This document shows, piece after piece, positions 1-7,059 of a DNA stretch of 11,817 nucleotides. The first letter of the stretch is position 1; each line of letters begins with the position of its first letter. Position numbers and translations under genes: made by a program. The stretch is taken from assembly GCA_902801585.1 (NCBI GenBank), contig CADCIU010000064.1, positions 1 to 11,817 of the forward strand. The letters are read 5' to 3'. The DNA is from an uncultured Lachnospiraceae bacterium. Lineage in GTDB: Bacteria > Bacillota_A > Clostridia > Lachnospirales > Lachnospiraceae. The notes under the pieces are model-generated. The model was not told the origin of the DNA and made no database searches. It worked only from the letters and a program-made list of their open reading frames with translations.

Positions 1-811
1 CATCGGTATGTACGACATGTACATTGAGGCTCCCAAGAACAGCCCCAATACCGACGCGATCGATCCCGAAAGCTGCGATCAGGTCGAGATCATCGGATGC
101 CGTTTCTCGGTAGGAGATGATTGCATCGCGATCAAATCAAACAAAATAGAGATGGCCCGCAAATACAAGACTCCGGCTGACCACCACACGATCCGCAACT
201 GTCTGATGGATTTCGGCCACGGAGCGCTGACTCTGGGAAGCGAGCTGGCCGGCGGTATCCGCAATGTGAGCGTAACGAAGTGCCTCTTCCACGCCACAGA
301 CCGCGGCCTTCGCATCAAGAGCCGCAGGGGCAGAGGAAAAGACAGTATCATAACAAATGTCGAGTTTGATAATATCCGCATGGACGGGGTGCTGACACCC
401 ATCGTCATCAACTTGTGGTACAACTGCTGCGATCCTGACAGATTCACGGAATACGTGTGGTCGAGAGAACACCTGCCCGTGGATGACCGCACACCGCACA
501 TGGGAACTTTCTGTTTCCGGAATATGGAGTGCACGGACGCAGAGGCGGCGGCCTGCTATATTGACGGCCTGCCGGAGAGCCCTATTGACAAGGTGATCCT
601 GGAAAACATTTCAATCTCTTTTGCCGAGAACGCCCAGCCGCATGTTCCGGCTATGCAGAATTTTGCCAAAGAGAGATGCAAACTGGGCCTGTATCTGGAC
701 AACGTTAAGGAGATCGAGATCCGGAACGTGAAGATGAAGGGCCAGGACGGCGAGATGGTCATCGCGGATCACTATGAAAAGCTAATTACGGAAGGATTTG
801 ATCAGGAATGA
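1..811 (+). CDS. GH28 polygalacturonase, C-terminal part (5' end cut by window)
   Basis: This enzyme hydrolyses alpha-1,4 links between galacturonate units, probably in pectin oligomers. The reading frame is open from base 2 with no stop, and the first ATG at base 8 falls inside the beta-helix fold, so the true start lies upstream and roughly the N-terminal third to half is missing. Counting from the ATG at base 8, the GH28 landmarks are all present and in order: NTD (14-16), GDD (36-38), GHG (70-72) and RIK (102-104), which supply the catalytic aspartates and substrate-binding His, Arg and Lys. The GLRIKSRRGRG context is typical of bacterial exo-type members. One small oddity is NTDAID where NTDGID is usual. 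A signal peptide cannot be judged. The stop overlaps the next start as ATGA, so translation is probably coupled to the GH105 gene, which suggests joint use on short, possibly cytoplasmic, oligomers. Family is certain; exo mode and location are inferred. Confidence 0.93.
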   Translation, partial: IGMYDMYIEAPKNSPNTDAIDPESCDQVEIIGCRFSVGDDCIAIKSNKIEMARKYKTPADHHTIRNCLMDFGHGALTLGSELAGGIRNVSVTKCLFHATDRGLRIKSRRGRGKDSIITNVEFDNIRMDGVLTPIVINLWYNCCDPDRFTEYVWSREHLPVDDRTPHMGTFCFRNMECTDAEAAACYIDGLPESPIDKVILENISISFAENAQPHVPAMQNFAKERCKLGLYLDNVKEIEIRNVKMKGQDGEMVIADHYEKLITEGFDQE

Positions 812-1947
812 CAGATTACAGCAGAATCGATGCCTATGTGCTGCGCCTGATAGAGGAGTCCACGCCTGAGCGCACCGCCTGGAATCTGGAGAAGATCCGG
901 GAAGGTAAGAAGGTGGAATGGAACTATATTGACGGCTGCATGCTGACGGCACTTATGGAAATGACTTCCATCACGGGAGATGAGAGATATGCTGCTTTCG
1001 CGGAAAAGGTCATCGATCATTTTGTGCAGGAAGACGGCAACATTCTGACTCTGAAACCCGAGAAAGCAAATCTTGACGATATCAATGAGGGAAGAGTGCT
1101 GTTTGAGCTTTATAAAAAGACGGGAACACAGAAGTACCGCCTTGCTGCAGACCGTCTTATGGAGCAGGTCAAAGCACAGCCCAGAACCTGGGAGGGAAAT
1201 TTCTGGCACAAAGCCATTTATCCCGATCAGGTGTGGCTCGACGGCATCTATATGGCGCAGCCTTTTTACGCACTGTATGTGAAGAACTTCGGAGACGGAG
1301 ACTTCTCCGATATAGTGAAGCAGATAAAGACAGTGTATCTGAGAATGCGCTCTAAGGAGAAAGGGCTTTACTTCCACGGCTACGACGCCTCGAAGAAAGC
1401 TTTTTGGGCAGATCCGGAAACGGGCTGTTCACAGAACTTCTGGCTCCGCTCTCTGGGATGGTTTGCGGTAGCTCTTGCGGACCTTGCGGACATTCTTCCG
1501 GAGGGAGAGAGCAGGGATGAACTTACCGGAATCTTCAAAGAGCTCATGGAGCACATGATCGAATATGCCGACCCGGAGACCGGCCTGTACTGGCAGGTAC
1601 CTGACCAGCAGGGACGGGAAGGCAATTATCTTGAGACCAGCGGCAGCGCGATGATGGCATACGCCATGCTCAAGGGCGCAAGGCTGGGGATCCTGCCGGA
1701 GAAATTCGCCGGACAGGGAGAGAAGACTTTTAACGGGATCATCGATCGCTACCTGACATTTACCGATACGGGACTCAATCTCGGCGGGATTTGTCTCGTC
1801 GCGGGACTTGGGCCTGAGAACAACAGACGCAGAGACGGTTCCTACGCATATTATATCTCTGAGCCTGTTGTAGAGAACGACGCAAAAGGAGTGGCGCCTT
1901 TTGTCCTGGCTTATACGGAGATTAAAAGGAAAAAGGGAACTGATTGA
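808..1947 (+). CDS. GH105 unsaturated rhamnogalacturonyl/glucuronyl hydrolase (YteR/YesR type)
   Basis: Family members remove the 4,5-unsaturated galacturonate left at the non-reducing end of pectin oligomers by lyases, by hydration of the double bond. The product rearranges to 5-keto-4-deoxyuronate, the substrate of KduI encoded downstream. The 379-residue protein has the usual family length and (alpha/alpha)6-barrel features. These include LDDINEGR near residues 89-96, VWLDGIYMAQP with the probable catalytic Asp145 (equivalent to Asp143 of Bacillus YteR), and GLYFHGYD followed by FWADPETG and NFWLRSLGWFAVAL. Asp90 or Asp91 is the likely second acidic residue. No signal peptide is visible, so it should act in the cytoplasm on imported oligosaccharides. 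The ATG overlaps the GH28 stop by four bases, and a GAAGGA ribosome site lies at 791-796. Specificity for rhamnogalacturonan or for homogalacturonan oligomers cannot be told from sequence alone. Confidence 0.94.
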   Translation: MTDYSRIDAYVLRLIEESTPERTAWNLEKIREGKKVEWNYIDGCMLTALMEMTSITGDERYAAFAEKVIDHFVQEDGNILTLKPEKANLDDINEGRVLFELYKKTGTQKYRLAADRLMEQVKAQPRTWEGNFWHKAIYPDQVWLDGIYMAQPFYALYVKNFGDGDFSDIVKQIKTVYLRMRSKEKGLYFHGYDASKKAFWADPETGCSQNFWLRSLGWFAVALADLADILPEGESRDELTGIFKELMEHMIEYADPETGLYWQVPDQQGREGNYLETSGSAMMAYAMLKGARLGILPEKFAGQGEKTFNGIIDRYLTFTDTGLNLGGICLVAGLGPENNRRRDGSYAYYISEPVVENDAKGVAPFVLAYTEIKRKKGTD

Positions 1948-2726
1948 TGAATGACATCATTTATGTGGGAAGGCATGCGCTGACGCTGCGTGTGTCTGAT
2001 CATGCGCATGAGAGCTGGGAATTAATATATTGCACGAGTGGTAAAGGCCAGATCAGTTTCGAGGACAGGACGTTTACCTACTATAATGACAGTGTTGTTA
2101 TTATCCCTCCCATGGTCACTCATTCTAATTGGAGCGATTCGGGATTTACGAACATCCATGTTAACATCGTGGATTCGACCCTCAATTTCAGGGAACCGAT
2201 TATTTTATCCTGTACCTCCAATGCTTTTCTCAGACAGGCGTTTGAGGCGGCATTCTATTACTATTCAAATAACGGAATCGGCAGAACAACGCTGCTCCCG
2301 GTTTATGGCCAGCTGATCGCCTCTACGGCGCTCATGCTCGCTTCGGACATCGCCCACAGCGATGTGGTCCAGCAGGTCATAAACGACATTTTAAAAAACT
2401 ATCCCGATGCGGATTACGACCTGAACGCATATCTGCAGAGTATGCCTTTCAGTTTTGAGTATCTCAAGAAGATGTTCAAGAATGAAGTGGGAATGACTCC
2501 CAGGCAGTTTCTCACAGATAAGAGACTGGAAAACGCGGCCAACAATCTGGCGCTTTCCGGCTGCGGATCCAGCATCTCACAGATCGCAAGGCAGAGCGGG
2601 TTTCAGGAGCCCCTGTATTTTTCCCGTCTGTTTAAAAAGAAATACGGCGTCTCGCCGAAAAACTACACACCTGACAATCTGGAACCGCCCACATCGGATT
2701 CTGACAGTACAAAGATCATTTTGTAG
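1947..2726 (+). CDS. AraC-family transcriptional regulator
   Basis: This is a sugar-responsive DNA-binding regulator of about 259 residues. Residues about 12-100 look like an AraC-type cupin sensor domain (HESWELIYC, then a PPMVTH-like turn). Residues about 152-248 form the two helix-turn-helix motifs of the AraC DNA-binding domain: YLKKMFKNEVGMTPRQFL in the first half, and ISQIARQSGF followed by YFSRLFKKKYGVSP in the second. I chose the ATG at 1947, which shares one base with the GH105 stop (TGATG). A TTG three bases upstream would add one residue but is a weaker start. The purine-rich stretch AAAAGGAAAAAGGG at 1924-1937 serves as ribosome site. Its place inside the operon suggests local control of pectin genes, possibly with autoregulation, and the likely effector is a uronate or oligomer. 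The effector and the operator are not visible in the sequence. Confidence 0.94.
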   Translation: MNDIIYVGRHALTLRVSDHAHESWELIYCTSGKGQISFEDRTFTYYNDSVVIIPPMVTHSNWSDSGFTNIHVNIVDSTLNFREPIILSCTSNAFLRQAFEAAFYYYSNNGIGRTTLLPVYGQLIASTALMLASDIAHSDVVQQVINDILKNYPDADYDLNAYLQSMPFSFEYLKKMFKNEVGMTPRQFLTDKRLENAANNLALSGCGSSISQIARQSGFQEPLYFSRLFKKKYGVSPKNYTPDNLEPPTSDSDSTKIIL

Positions 2727-2764
2727 GCGGCAGCAGACAGGGGCGAACGAAGCCATCAATGTGT

Positions 2765-2771
2765 GAGGAGG
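2765..2771 (+). promoter_or_regulatory. Ribosome binding site of the ABC ATPase gene
   Basis: GAGGAGG lies seven bases before the ATG at 2779 and fixes that start. It sits in the 52-base gap after the regulator gene. No promoter or terminator is recognisable in this gap, so read-through from upstream is likely. Confidence 0.8.
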
Positions 2772-2778
2772 CAGTAAA

Positions 2779-3858
2779 ATGGCATATTTAACGCTGAAGA
2801 ACATCAACAAGATCTATCCGAATGGATACCACGCCGTTCACAATTTCAATCTTGATATTGAGAAGGGCGAGTTTATCGTTTTCGTCGGACCTTCCGGATG
2901 CGGTAAATCCACGACGCTTCGAATGATCGCAGGCCTTGAGGACATTTCCAACGGCGATTTCCTGATCAACGGGAACAGAGCCAATGAGTGGGGCCCCAGA
3001 CAGAGAGAGGTGGCGATGGTATTCCAGAGTTACGCTCTGTATCCGCAGATGACGGTCTTTGACAATATTGCATTTGGCCTGACGCTCCAGGGCGTCGATG
3101 AAGATGTCATCGAAGAGAAGGTTAATCATACCGCCGCGATCCTGGGCCTGACAGACTATCTTGACCGTCTTCCCAGAGCTCTTTCGGGCGGCCAGAGACA
3201 GCGTGTTGCCATCGGCCGCGCCCTCATCAGAAAGGTCGGCGTCTTTTTGATGGACGAGCCGCTCTCCAACCTGGACGCGAAGCAGCGTGTCACGATGCGT
3301 TCCGAGATCGCGCAGATCCACAAATCCACCGGAGCTACGACCATCTATGTCACGCATGACCAGACAGAGGCTATGACTCTGGCTGACAGGATCGTAGTTA
3401 TGAAGGACGGTTATGTGCAGCAGATCGGTACTCCCTATGAGCTGTATTATGATCCGGTAAATGTTTTCGTCGCCGGATTCATCGGCGAGCCTCCGATGAA
3501 CTTCATCCGCGGCACGGTTACCGGCGGCAAGATCAAGTTCGGTGACAACGAGCTCGACCTTTCCAGGAAACTTGGCAGCAAGATCAAGGACTACGAAGGA
3601 AAGCCCATCGTATTCGCGTTCCGTCCTGAGCATATTGAGCTCGGCAAGATTGACGGCGCTTATCAGCTGACCTCCATGGTAGAGCTTACAGAGATGCTCG
3701 GCGATAATACCAACGTCTATGTGACGGCAGGCGAGGACAAGGCGATCCTTAAGGTCGACCCTCACGACACACCGGAAATCGACGAGCAGATCACATTCTC
3801 TATTCCTGTGGAAAGCGTATATCTCTTCGACGGAGAGACAGAGATGGTGATCAAGTAA
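2779..3858 (+). CDS. msmK: Sugar ABC transporter ATP-binding protein, MsmK/UgpC type
   Basis: This cytoplasmic ATPase energises carbohydrate ABC importers of the CUT1 class. It has 359 residues, the usual length. Landmarks in order are Walker A GPSGCGKST (37-45, Lys43), the Q-loop Gln83 in VFQSYALYPQ, signature LSGGQ (135-139), Walker B VFLMDEP (155-161, Glu160), D-loop SNLD (163-166) and switch His193 in THDQTEAM. The rest, from about residue 235, is the TOBE-type regulatory domain with FAFRPEHIEL. In Gram-positive bacteria one MsmK often serves several importers whose loci encode only permeases and a binding protein. Here the reverse is seen, an ATPase with no permease or binding protein within the window. 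It probably powers uptake of pectin oligosaccharides through permeases coded elsewhere, perhaps upstream of the GH28 gene. The partner and substrate are inferred only from context. Confidence 0.95.
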   Translation: MAYLTLKNINKIYPNGYHAVHNFNLDIEKGEFIVFVGPSGCGKSTTLRMIAGLEDISNGDFLINGNRANEWGPRQREVAMVFQSYALYPQMTVFDNIAFGLTLQGVDEDVIEEKVNHTAAILGLTDYLDRLPRALSGGQRQRVAIGRALIRKVGVFLMDEPLSNLDAKQRVTMRSEIAQIHKSTGATTIYVTHDQTEAMTLADRIVVMKDGYVQQIGTPYELYYDPVNVFVAGFIGEPPMNFIRGTVTGGKIKFGDNELDLSRKLGSKIKDYEGKPIVFAFRPEHIELGKIDGAYQLTSMVELTEMLGDNTNVYVTAGEDKAILKVDPHDTPEIDEQITFSIPVESVYLFDGETEMVIK

Positions 3859-3877
3859 TCAGAGCTTAGGAGGAATT

Positions 3878-4720
3878 ATGGACATTCGTTATTCAGCAAG
3901 TCCGAACGATGTAAAAAGGTACACAACAGAGGAACTTCGCAAGGAATTCCTGATCACAGATCTGTATGTACCGGATACTGTAAAGGCAACATATTCTCAC
4001 GTGGACCGCGTGGTGATCCTGGGAATCATGCCTGTCAGCGAAGAAGTTTCGATCGACAAGGGAATCGACATCTGGCACAACTTCGGAACAGAGTATTTCC
4101 TTGAGCGCCGTGAAGCCGGAGTGTTCAATATCGGCGGCAAGGGATATATCGTGGCGGACGGCGTGCGCTATGATATGGGATATGAGGACTGCCTCTATAT
4201 CACTAAAGGTGTGAAAGAGGTGTATTTCGGAAGTATTGACGGAGCAGATCCTGCCCGTTTCTATCTCGCGTCATATCCTGCACACAAGGCGTGCAAGACG
4301 ACATTCCTCTCTTTTGACAAGGCGAACCACCGTCCCTGCGGCGATGAGAAGAACGCCAACAAGAGAGTGATCAACCAGTTCATTCATCCCGATGTGCTGG
4401 AGACATGCCAGCTTTCCATGGGACTTACCCAGCTGGCTCCCGGCAGTGTCTGGAATACAATGCCCAGCCACACGCACGAGAGAAGAATGGAAGTTTATAC
4501 ATATTTTGAGATTCCTGAGAATGAAGCAGTAATGCACTTCATGGGACAGCCGCAGCAGACAAGAAACATCGTCATGCAGAATTACGAGGCGGTCATCTCC
4601 CCTTCCTGGTCGATCCACAGCGGCTGCGGCACCTCCAATTACACCTTTATCTGGGCAATGGGAGGAGAAAACCAGGCTTTTGACGACATGGACAATCTCA
4701 AACCCAATGAATTGAGATAA
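3878..4720 (+). CDS. kduI: 5-keto-4-deoxyuronate isomerase (KduI)
   Basis: KduI converts 5-keto-4-deoxyuronate to 3-deoxy-D-glycero-2,5-hexodiulosonate in the cytoplasm, following release of unsaturated uronate by the GH105 enzyme. The 280-residue protein closely tracks E. coli KduI (278 residues). The C-terminal cupin contains NTMPSHTHERRMEVY and ISPSWSIHSG. Its expected metal ligands are His198, His200, Glu205 and His247, which correspond to His196, His198, Glu203 and His245 of the E. coli enzyme. Other near-identical blocks are YFLERRE, PDVLETCQLSMGL and FDDMD near the C-terminus. An AGGAGG at 3868-3873 lies four bases before the ATG, nineteen bases after the ATPase stop, so it belongs to the same operon. 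E. coli KduI has also been linked to hexuronate isomerisation, which matters here because no uronate isomerase gene is in view. Confidence 0.98.
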   Translation: MDIRYSASPNDVKRYTTEELRKEFLITDLYVPDTVKATYSHVDRVVILGIMPVSEEVSIDKGIDIWHNFGTEYFLERREAGVFNIGGKGYIVADGVRYDMGYEDCLYITKGVKEVYFGSIDGADPARFYLASYPAHKACKTTFLSFDKANHRPCGDEKNANKRVINQFIHPDVLETCQLSMGLTQLAPGSVWNTMPSHTHERRMEVYTYFEIPENEAVMHFMGQPQQTRNIVMQNYEAVISPSWSIHSGCGTSNYTFIWAMGGENQAFDDMDNLKPNELR

Positions 4721-4776
4721 AGCAACTTATAAAGGACAGGGATCCGCGGCAGGACCCTGGAAAAGGAGGATTTACT

Positions 4777-5577
4777 ATGGATATGAAAGATTTCCGTCTT
4801 GACGGCAAAGTAGCGCTGATCACAGGCGCTGTCTATGGTATCGGATTTGCCATTGCAGAGGCTTATGCAGCAGCGGGCGCCAAGATCGTTTTCAACTGCC
4901 TCAGTGAAGATGCAAAGGAAAAAGCTCTTGCTTCTTATGCTGAGAAAGGCATTGACGCATTAGGCTATGTGGCAGACGTAACAAAGGAAGATGAAGTCCA
5001 GGCTATGATCGCCGATATCGAGGAGAAACTCGGCGGCGTTGACATCCTTGTCAACAACGCAGGCATCATCAAGAGGATCCCTATGTGCGAGATGTCCGCA
5101 GCTGATTTCCGCGCGGTTGTCGACGTCGACCTGAACGCTCCTTTCATCGTGTCCAAGGCTGTTATTCCGGGCATGATCAAGAAGGGCCACGGCAAGATCA
5201 TCAACATCTGCTCTATGATGAGTGAGCTGGGCAGAGAGACCGTTTCCGCTTACGCCGCAGCTAAGGGCGGCCTCAAGATGCTGACCAGAAATATCTGCTC
5301 CGAGTACGGTGAGCACAACATCCAGTGCAACGGCATTGGACCCGGCTACATCGCTACTCCTCAGACCGCTCCTCTTCGCGAGAGACAGCCCGATGGATCC
5401 AGACATCCTTTCGATCAGTTCATCATCGCCAAGACTCCTGCTGCACGCTGGGGCACAGCTGAAGATCTGCAGGGACCTGCAGTATTCCTGGCTTCCGACG
5501 CTTCCAACTTCGTAAACGGCCACATCCTTTACGTTGACGGCGGCATCCTTGCTTACATCGGCAAGCAGCCCGGCTGA
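4777..5577 (+). CDS. kduD: KduD-type SDR: 2-keto-3-deoxygluconate 5-dehydrogenase (gluconate 5-dehydrogenase-like)
   Basis: This is a classical short-chain dehydrogenase of 266 residues. It probably reduces 2,5-diketo-3-deoxygluconate, the KduI product, to 2-keto-3-deoxygluconate using NAD(P)H. Visible motifs are TGAVYGIG (16-23) for nucleotide binding, NNAG (93-96), and the catalytic set Asn120, Ser146, Tyr159 and Lys163 in YAAAK. GPGYIATPQTAPLR forms the loop after the active site. It is longer than E. coli KduD (253 residues), with an extended substrate loop around residues 200-220 and a tail ending LAYIGKQPG. From memory, that tail resembles proteins named gluconate 5-dehydrogenase in streptococci and clostridia. 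Position directly after kduI argues for the KduD role. AAGGAGG at 4763-4769 precedes the ATG. The SDR family is certain; the exact substrate is inferred from context. Confidence 0.9.
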   Translation: MDMKDFRLDGKVALITGAVYGIGFAIAEAYAAAGAKIVFNCLSEDAKEKALASYAEKGIDALGYVADVTKEDEVQAMIADIEEKLGGVDILVNNAGIIKRIPMCEMSAADFRAVVDVDLNAPFIVSKAVIPGMIKKGHGKIINICSMMSELGRETVSAYAAAKGGLKMLTRNICSEYGEHNIQCNGIGPGYIATPQTAPLRERQPDGSRHPFDQFIIAKTPAARWGTAEDLQGPAVFLASDASNFVNGHILYVDGGILAYIGKQPG

Positions 5578-5608
5578 TCATTTTTGTAAAAGAGTTATGG
5601 AGTAGAGT

Positions 5609-6970
5609 ATGAGCCGGCGAAGTGTAAAAATAGCTTATATCGGCGGCGGTTCGAAGGCGTGGGCGAGATCCTTTATGCAGGATCTTGCCCTGGCCCCGGA
5701 TCTGGCCGGCGAAGTTGCGCTCTATGATATTGACGTTCCCGCCGCAGAGCGGAATCAGATCATAGGCACAAAGATACAGGATAAGGAAGAGGCGCTGTCT
5801 GATTTCAGATATACAGTGTCCGAAACGCTGGAAGAAGCGCTCACAGGCGCCGATTTCGTGATCATTTCCATCCTGCCCGGTACTTTTACACAGATGCACA
5901 CGGATGTACATGCTCCGGAAGAATACGGGATTTTGCAGTCCGTGGGTGACACAGTGGGACCGGGTGGGGTCTTCCGTGCACTGCGGACTGTTCCTGTTTA
6001 TGAGGAATTTGCTGACGCGATCCGGAAATGCTGCCCTGATGCGTGGGTGCTGAACCTCACCAATCCTATGAGCATCTGTGTGAAGACGCTGTACCGGTGT
6101 TTTCCGCAGATCAAGGCTTTCGGATGCTGCCACGAAGTATTTCACACCCAGGATTTCCTGTGCTGTGTTCTGAAGGAACTGACAGGCATCAAGGTCAAAA
6201 GAGAGGATATCTATACGGATGCTTCCGGCATTAACCATTTTACCTGGATCACGGAAGCCCGCTATCAGGATATCGACCTGATGAAGCTGATGCCGGAATT
6301 TATGGAACGATATTTTGACACGGGATATTACGAGAACGGACCGGTTGACCAGTGGACGCGCGACACCTTCGCCTACGGAAACAGGGTGAAGATGGATCTC
6401 CTTAAGAAGTACGGCGCGCTTGCGGCAGCGGGAGACCGTCACCTGGTGGAATTTGTCGATAACAGCTGGTATCTCAAGGACCGGGAGACTGTGAAGAAAT
6501 GGCACTTCGGCCTGACCACGGTGGACTGGAGAATCGCCAATCAGGACAGACTGATCCGGGAATCTGTTGAGATGGCGGAGGGCCGCCGGGAAGTGCCGCT
6601 GGCACCTTCGGGAGAGGCGCTCGTCGATATGCTTCGCGGTATCATGGGCCTTAAGACAGTGATCACCAATGTCAACCTCCCCAACAGTGGACAGATGCCC
6701 GGCCTGCCGGAAGGCAGTATCGTGGAGACAAACTGTATTTTCACCAACGGATTTGTGGATCCTATAGTATCGAAACCGCTCCCCGCGGGAGCTCTCGCGC
6801 TGGTGAGAAGAAACAGCGACAATATCGATCTTCTCTCAGAGGGAATAGCGGAGAGAGACGAGAAGAAAATCTTCGCGGCTTTCATAAACCAGCCACTTTG
6901 TGCTGGACTTGAATTCGACGAGGCAATACAATTATTTAATAAGATGCGTGTTTCCGGAAAAACAATTTGA
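5609..6970 (+). CDS. lplD: GH4 alpha-galacturonidase (LplD-like, CHEV motif)
   Basis: GH4 enzymes cleave glycosides by an NAD+- and Mn2+-dependent oxidation-elimination mechanism. The 453-residue protein starts with a Rossmann motif, KIAYIGGGSKAWA (7-19), and has LNLTNPM (148-154). The metal-site candidates are Cys174 and His210 (GINH). Residues 174-177 read CHEV, the active-site signature reported for alpha-galacturonidases such as Bacillus subtilis LplD. It differs from the motifs of the phospho-glucosidase, maltosidase and galactosidase branches. No PTS gene is near, which fits an unphosphorylated uronide substrate. The enzyme would release free galacturonate from short oligomers in the cytoplasm and feed UxaB and UxaA downstream. 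The start is the ATG with GGAG at 5599-5602, 31 bases after the kduD stop. An alpha-glucuronidase is the main alternative but would not be expected to carry CHEV. Confidence 0.91.
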   Translation: MSRRSVKIAYIGGGSKAWARSFMQDLALAPDLAGEVALYDIDVPAAERNQIIGTKIQDKEEALSDFRYTVSETLEEALTGADFVIISILPGTFTQMHTDVHAPEEYGILQSVGDTVGPGGVFRALRTVPVYEEFADAIRKCCPDAWVLNLTNPMSICVKTLYRCFPQIKAFGCCHEVFHTQDFLCCVLKELTGIKVKREDIYTDASGINHFTWITEARYQDIDLMKLMPEFMERYFDTGYYENGPVDQWTRDTFAYGNRVKMDLLKKYGALAAAGDRHLVEFVDNSWYLKDRETVKKWHFGLTTVDWRIANQDRLIRESVEMAEGRREVPLAPSGEALVDMLRGIMGLKTVITNVNLPNSGQMPGLPEGSIVETNCIFTNGFVDPIVSKPLPAGALALVRRNSDNIDLLSEGIAERDEKKIFAAFINQPLCAGLEFDEAIQLFNKMRVSGKTI

Positions 6971-7059
6971 GCCAGGTTATAAGGAGACCGCGTCAAAAGG
7001 ATGTTGCGACAACCCATAGTTTTACAGATCAATGTTAAGTATTTAAGGAGAGACGAATT

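Noticed and set aside
2727..2778. Catabolite-response (CcpA cre) sites in the intergenic gaps
   Set aside because: I read all gaps, including this one, for the cre consensus and found no acceptable match; the main promoter lies outside the window.
2788..3765. 325-residue open frame on the minus strand opposite the ABC ATPase
   Set aside because: The + strand gene has every expected ATPase motif. The antisense product shows no family pattern and mirrors the coding bias.
4712..4733. TTGAGA and TATAAA as a kduD promoter
   Set aside because: The spacing is only ten bases, well below the 16-18 needed for a standard sigma-70 type promoter.
4737..4759. Hairpin CAGGG...CCCTG just before the kduD ribosome site
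   Set aside because: Five pairs followed by a mismatch, no T-run; too weak to call a terminator or regulatory element.
5423..6505. 360-residue open frame on the minus strand across kduD and the GH4 gene
   Set aside because: It lies opposite two genes with intact catalytic motifs, spans their junction, has no recognisable domain and no ribosome site that I can see. It is a by-product of codon bias.
7003..7015. Small hairpin GTTG-CGA-CAAC before uxaB
   Set aside because: Only four base pairs and no T-run directly after it; expected by chance.
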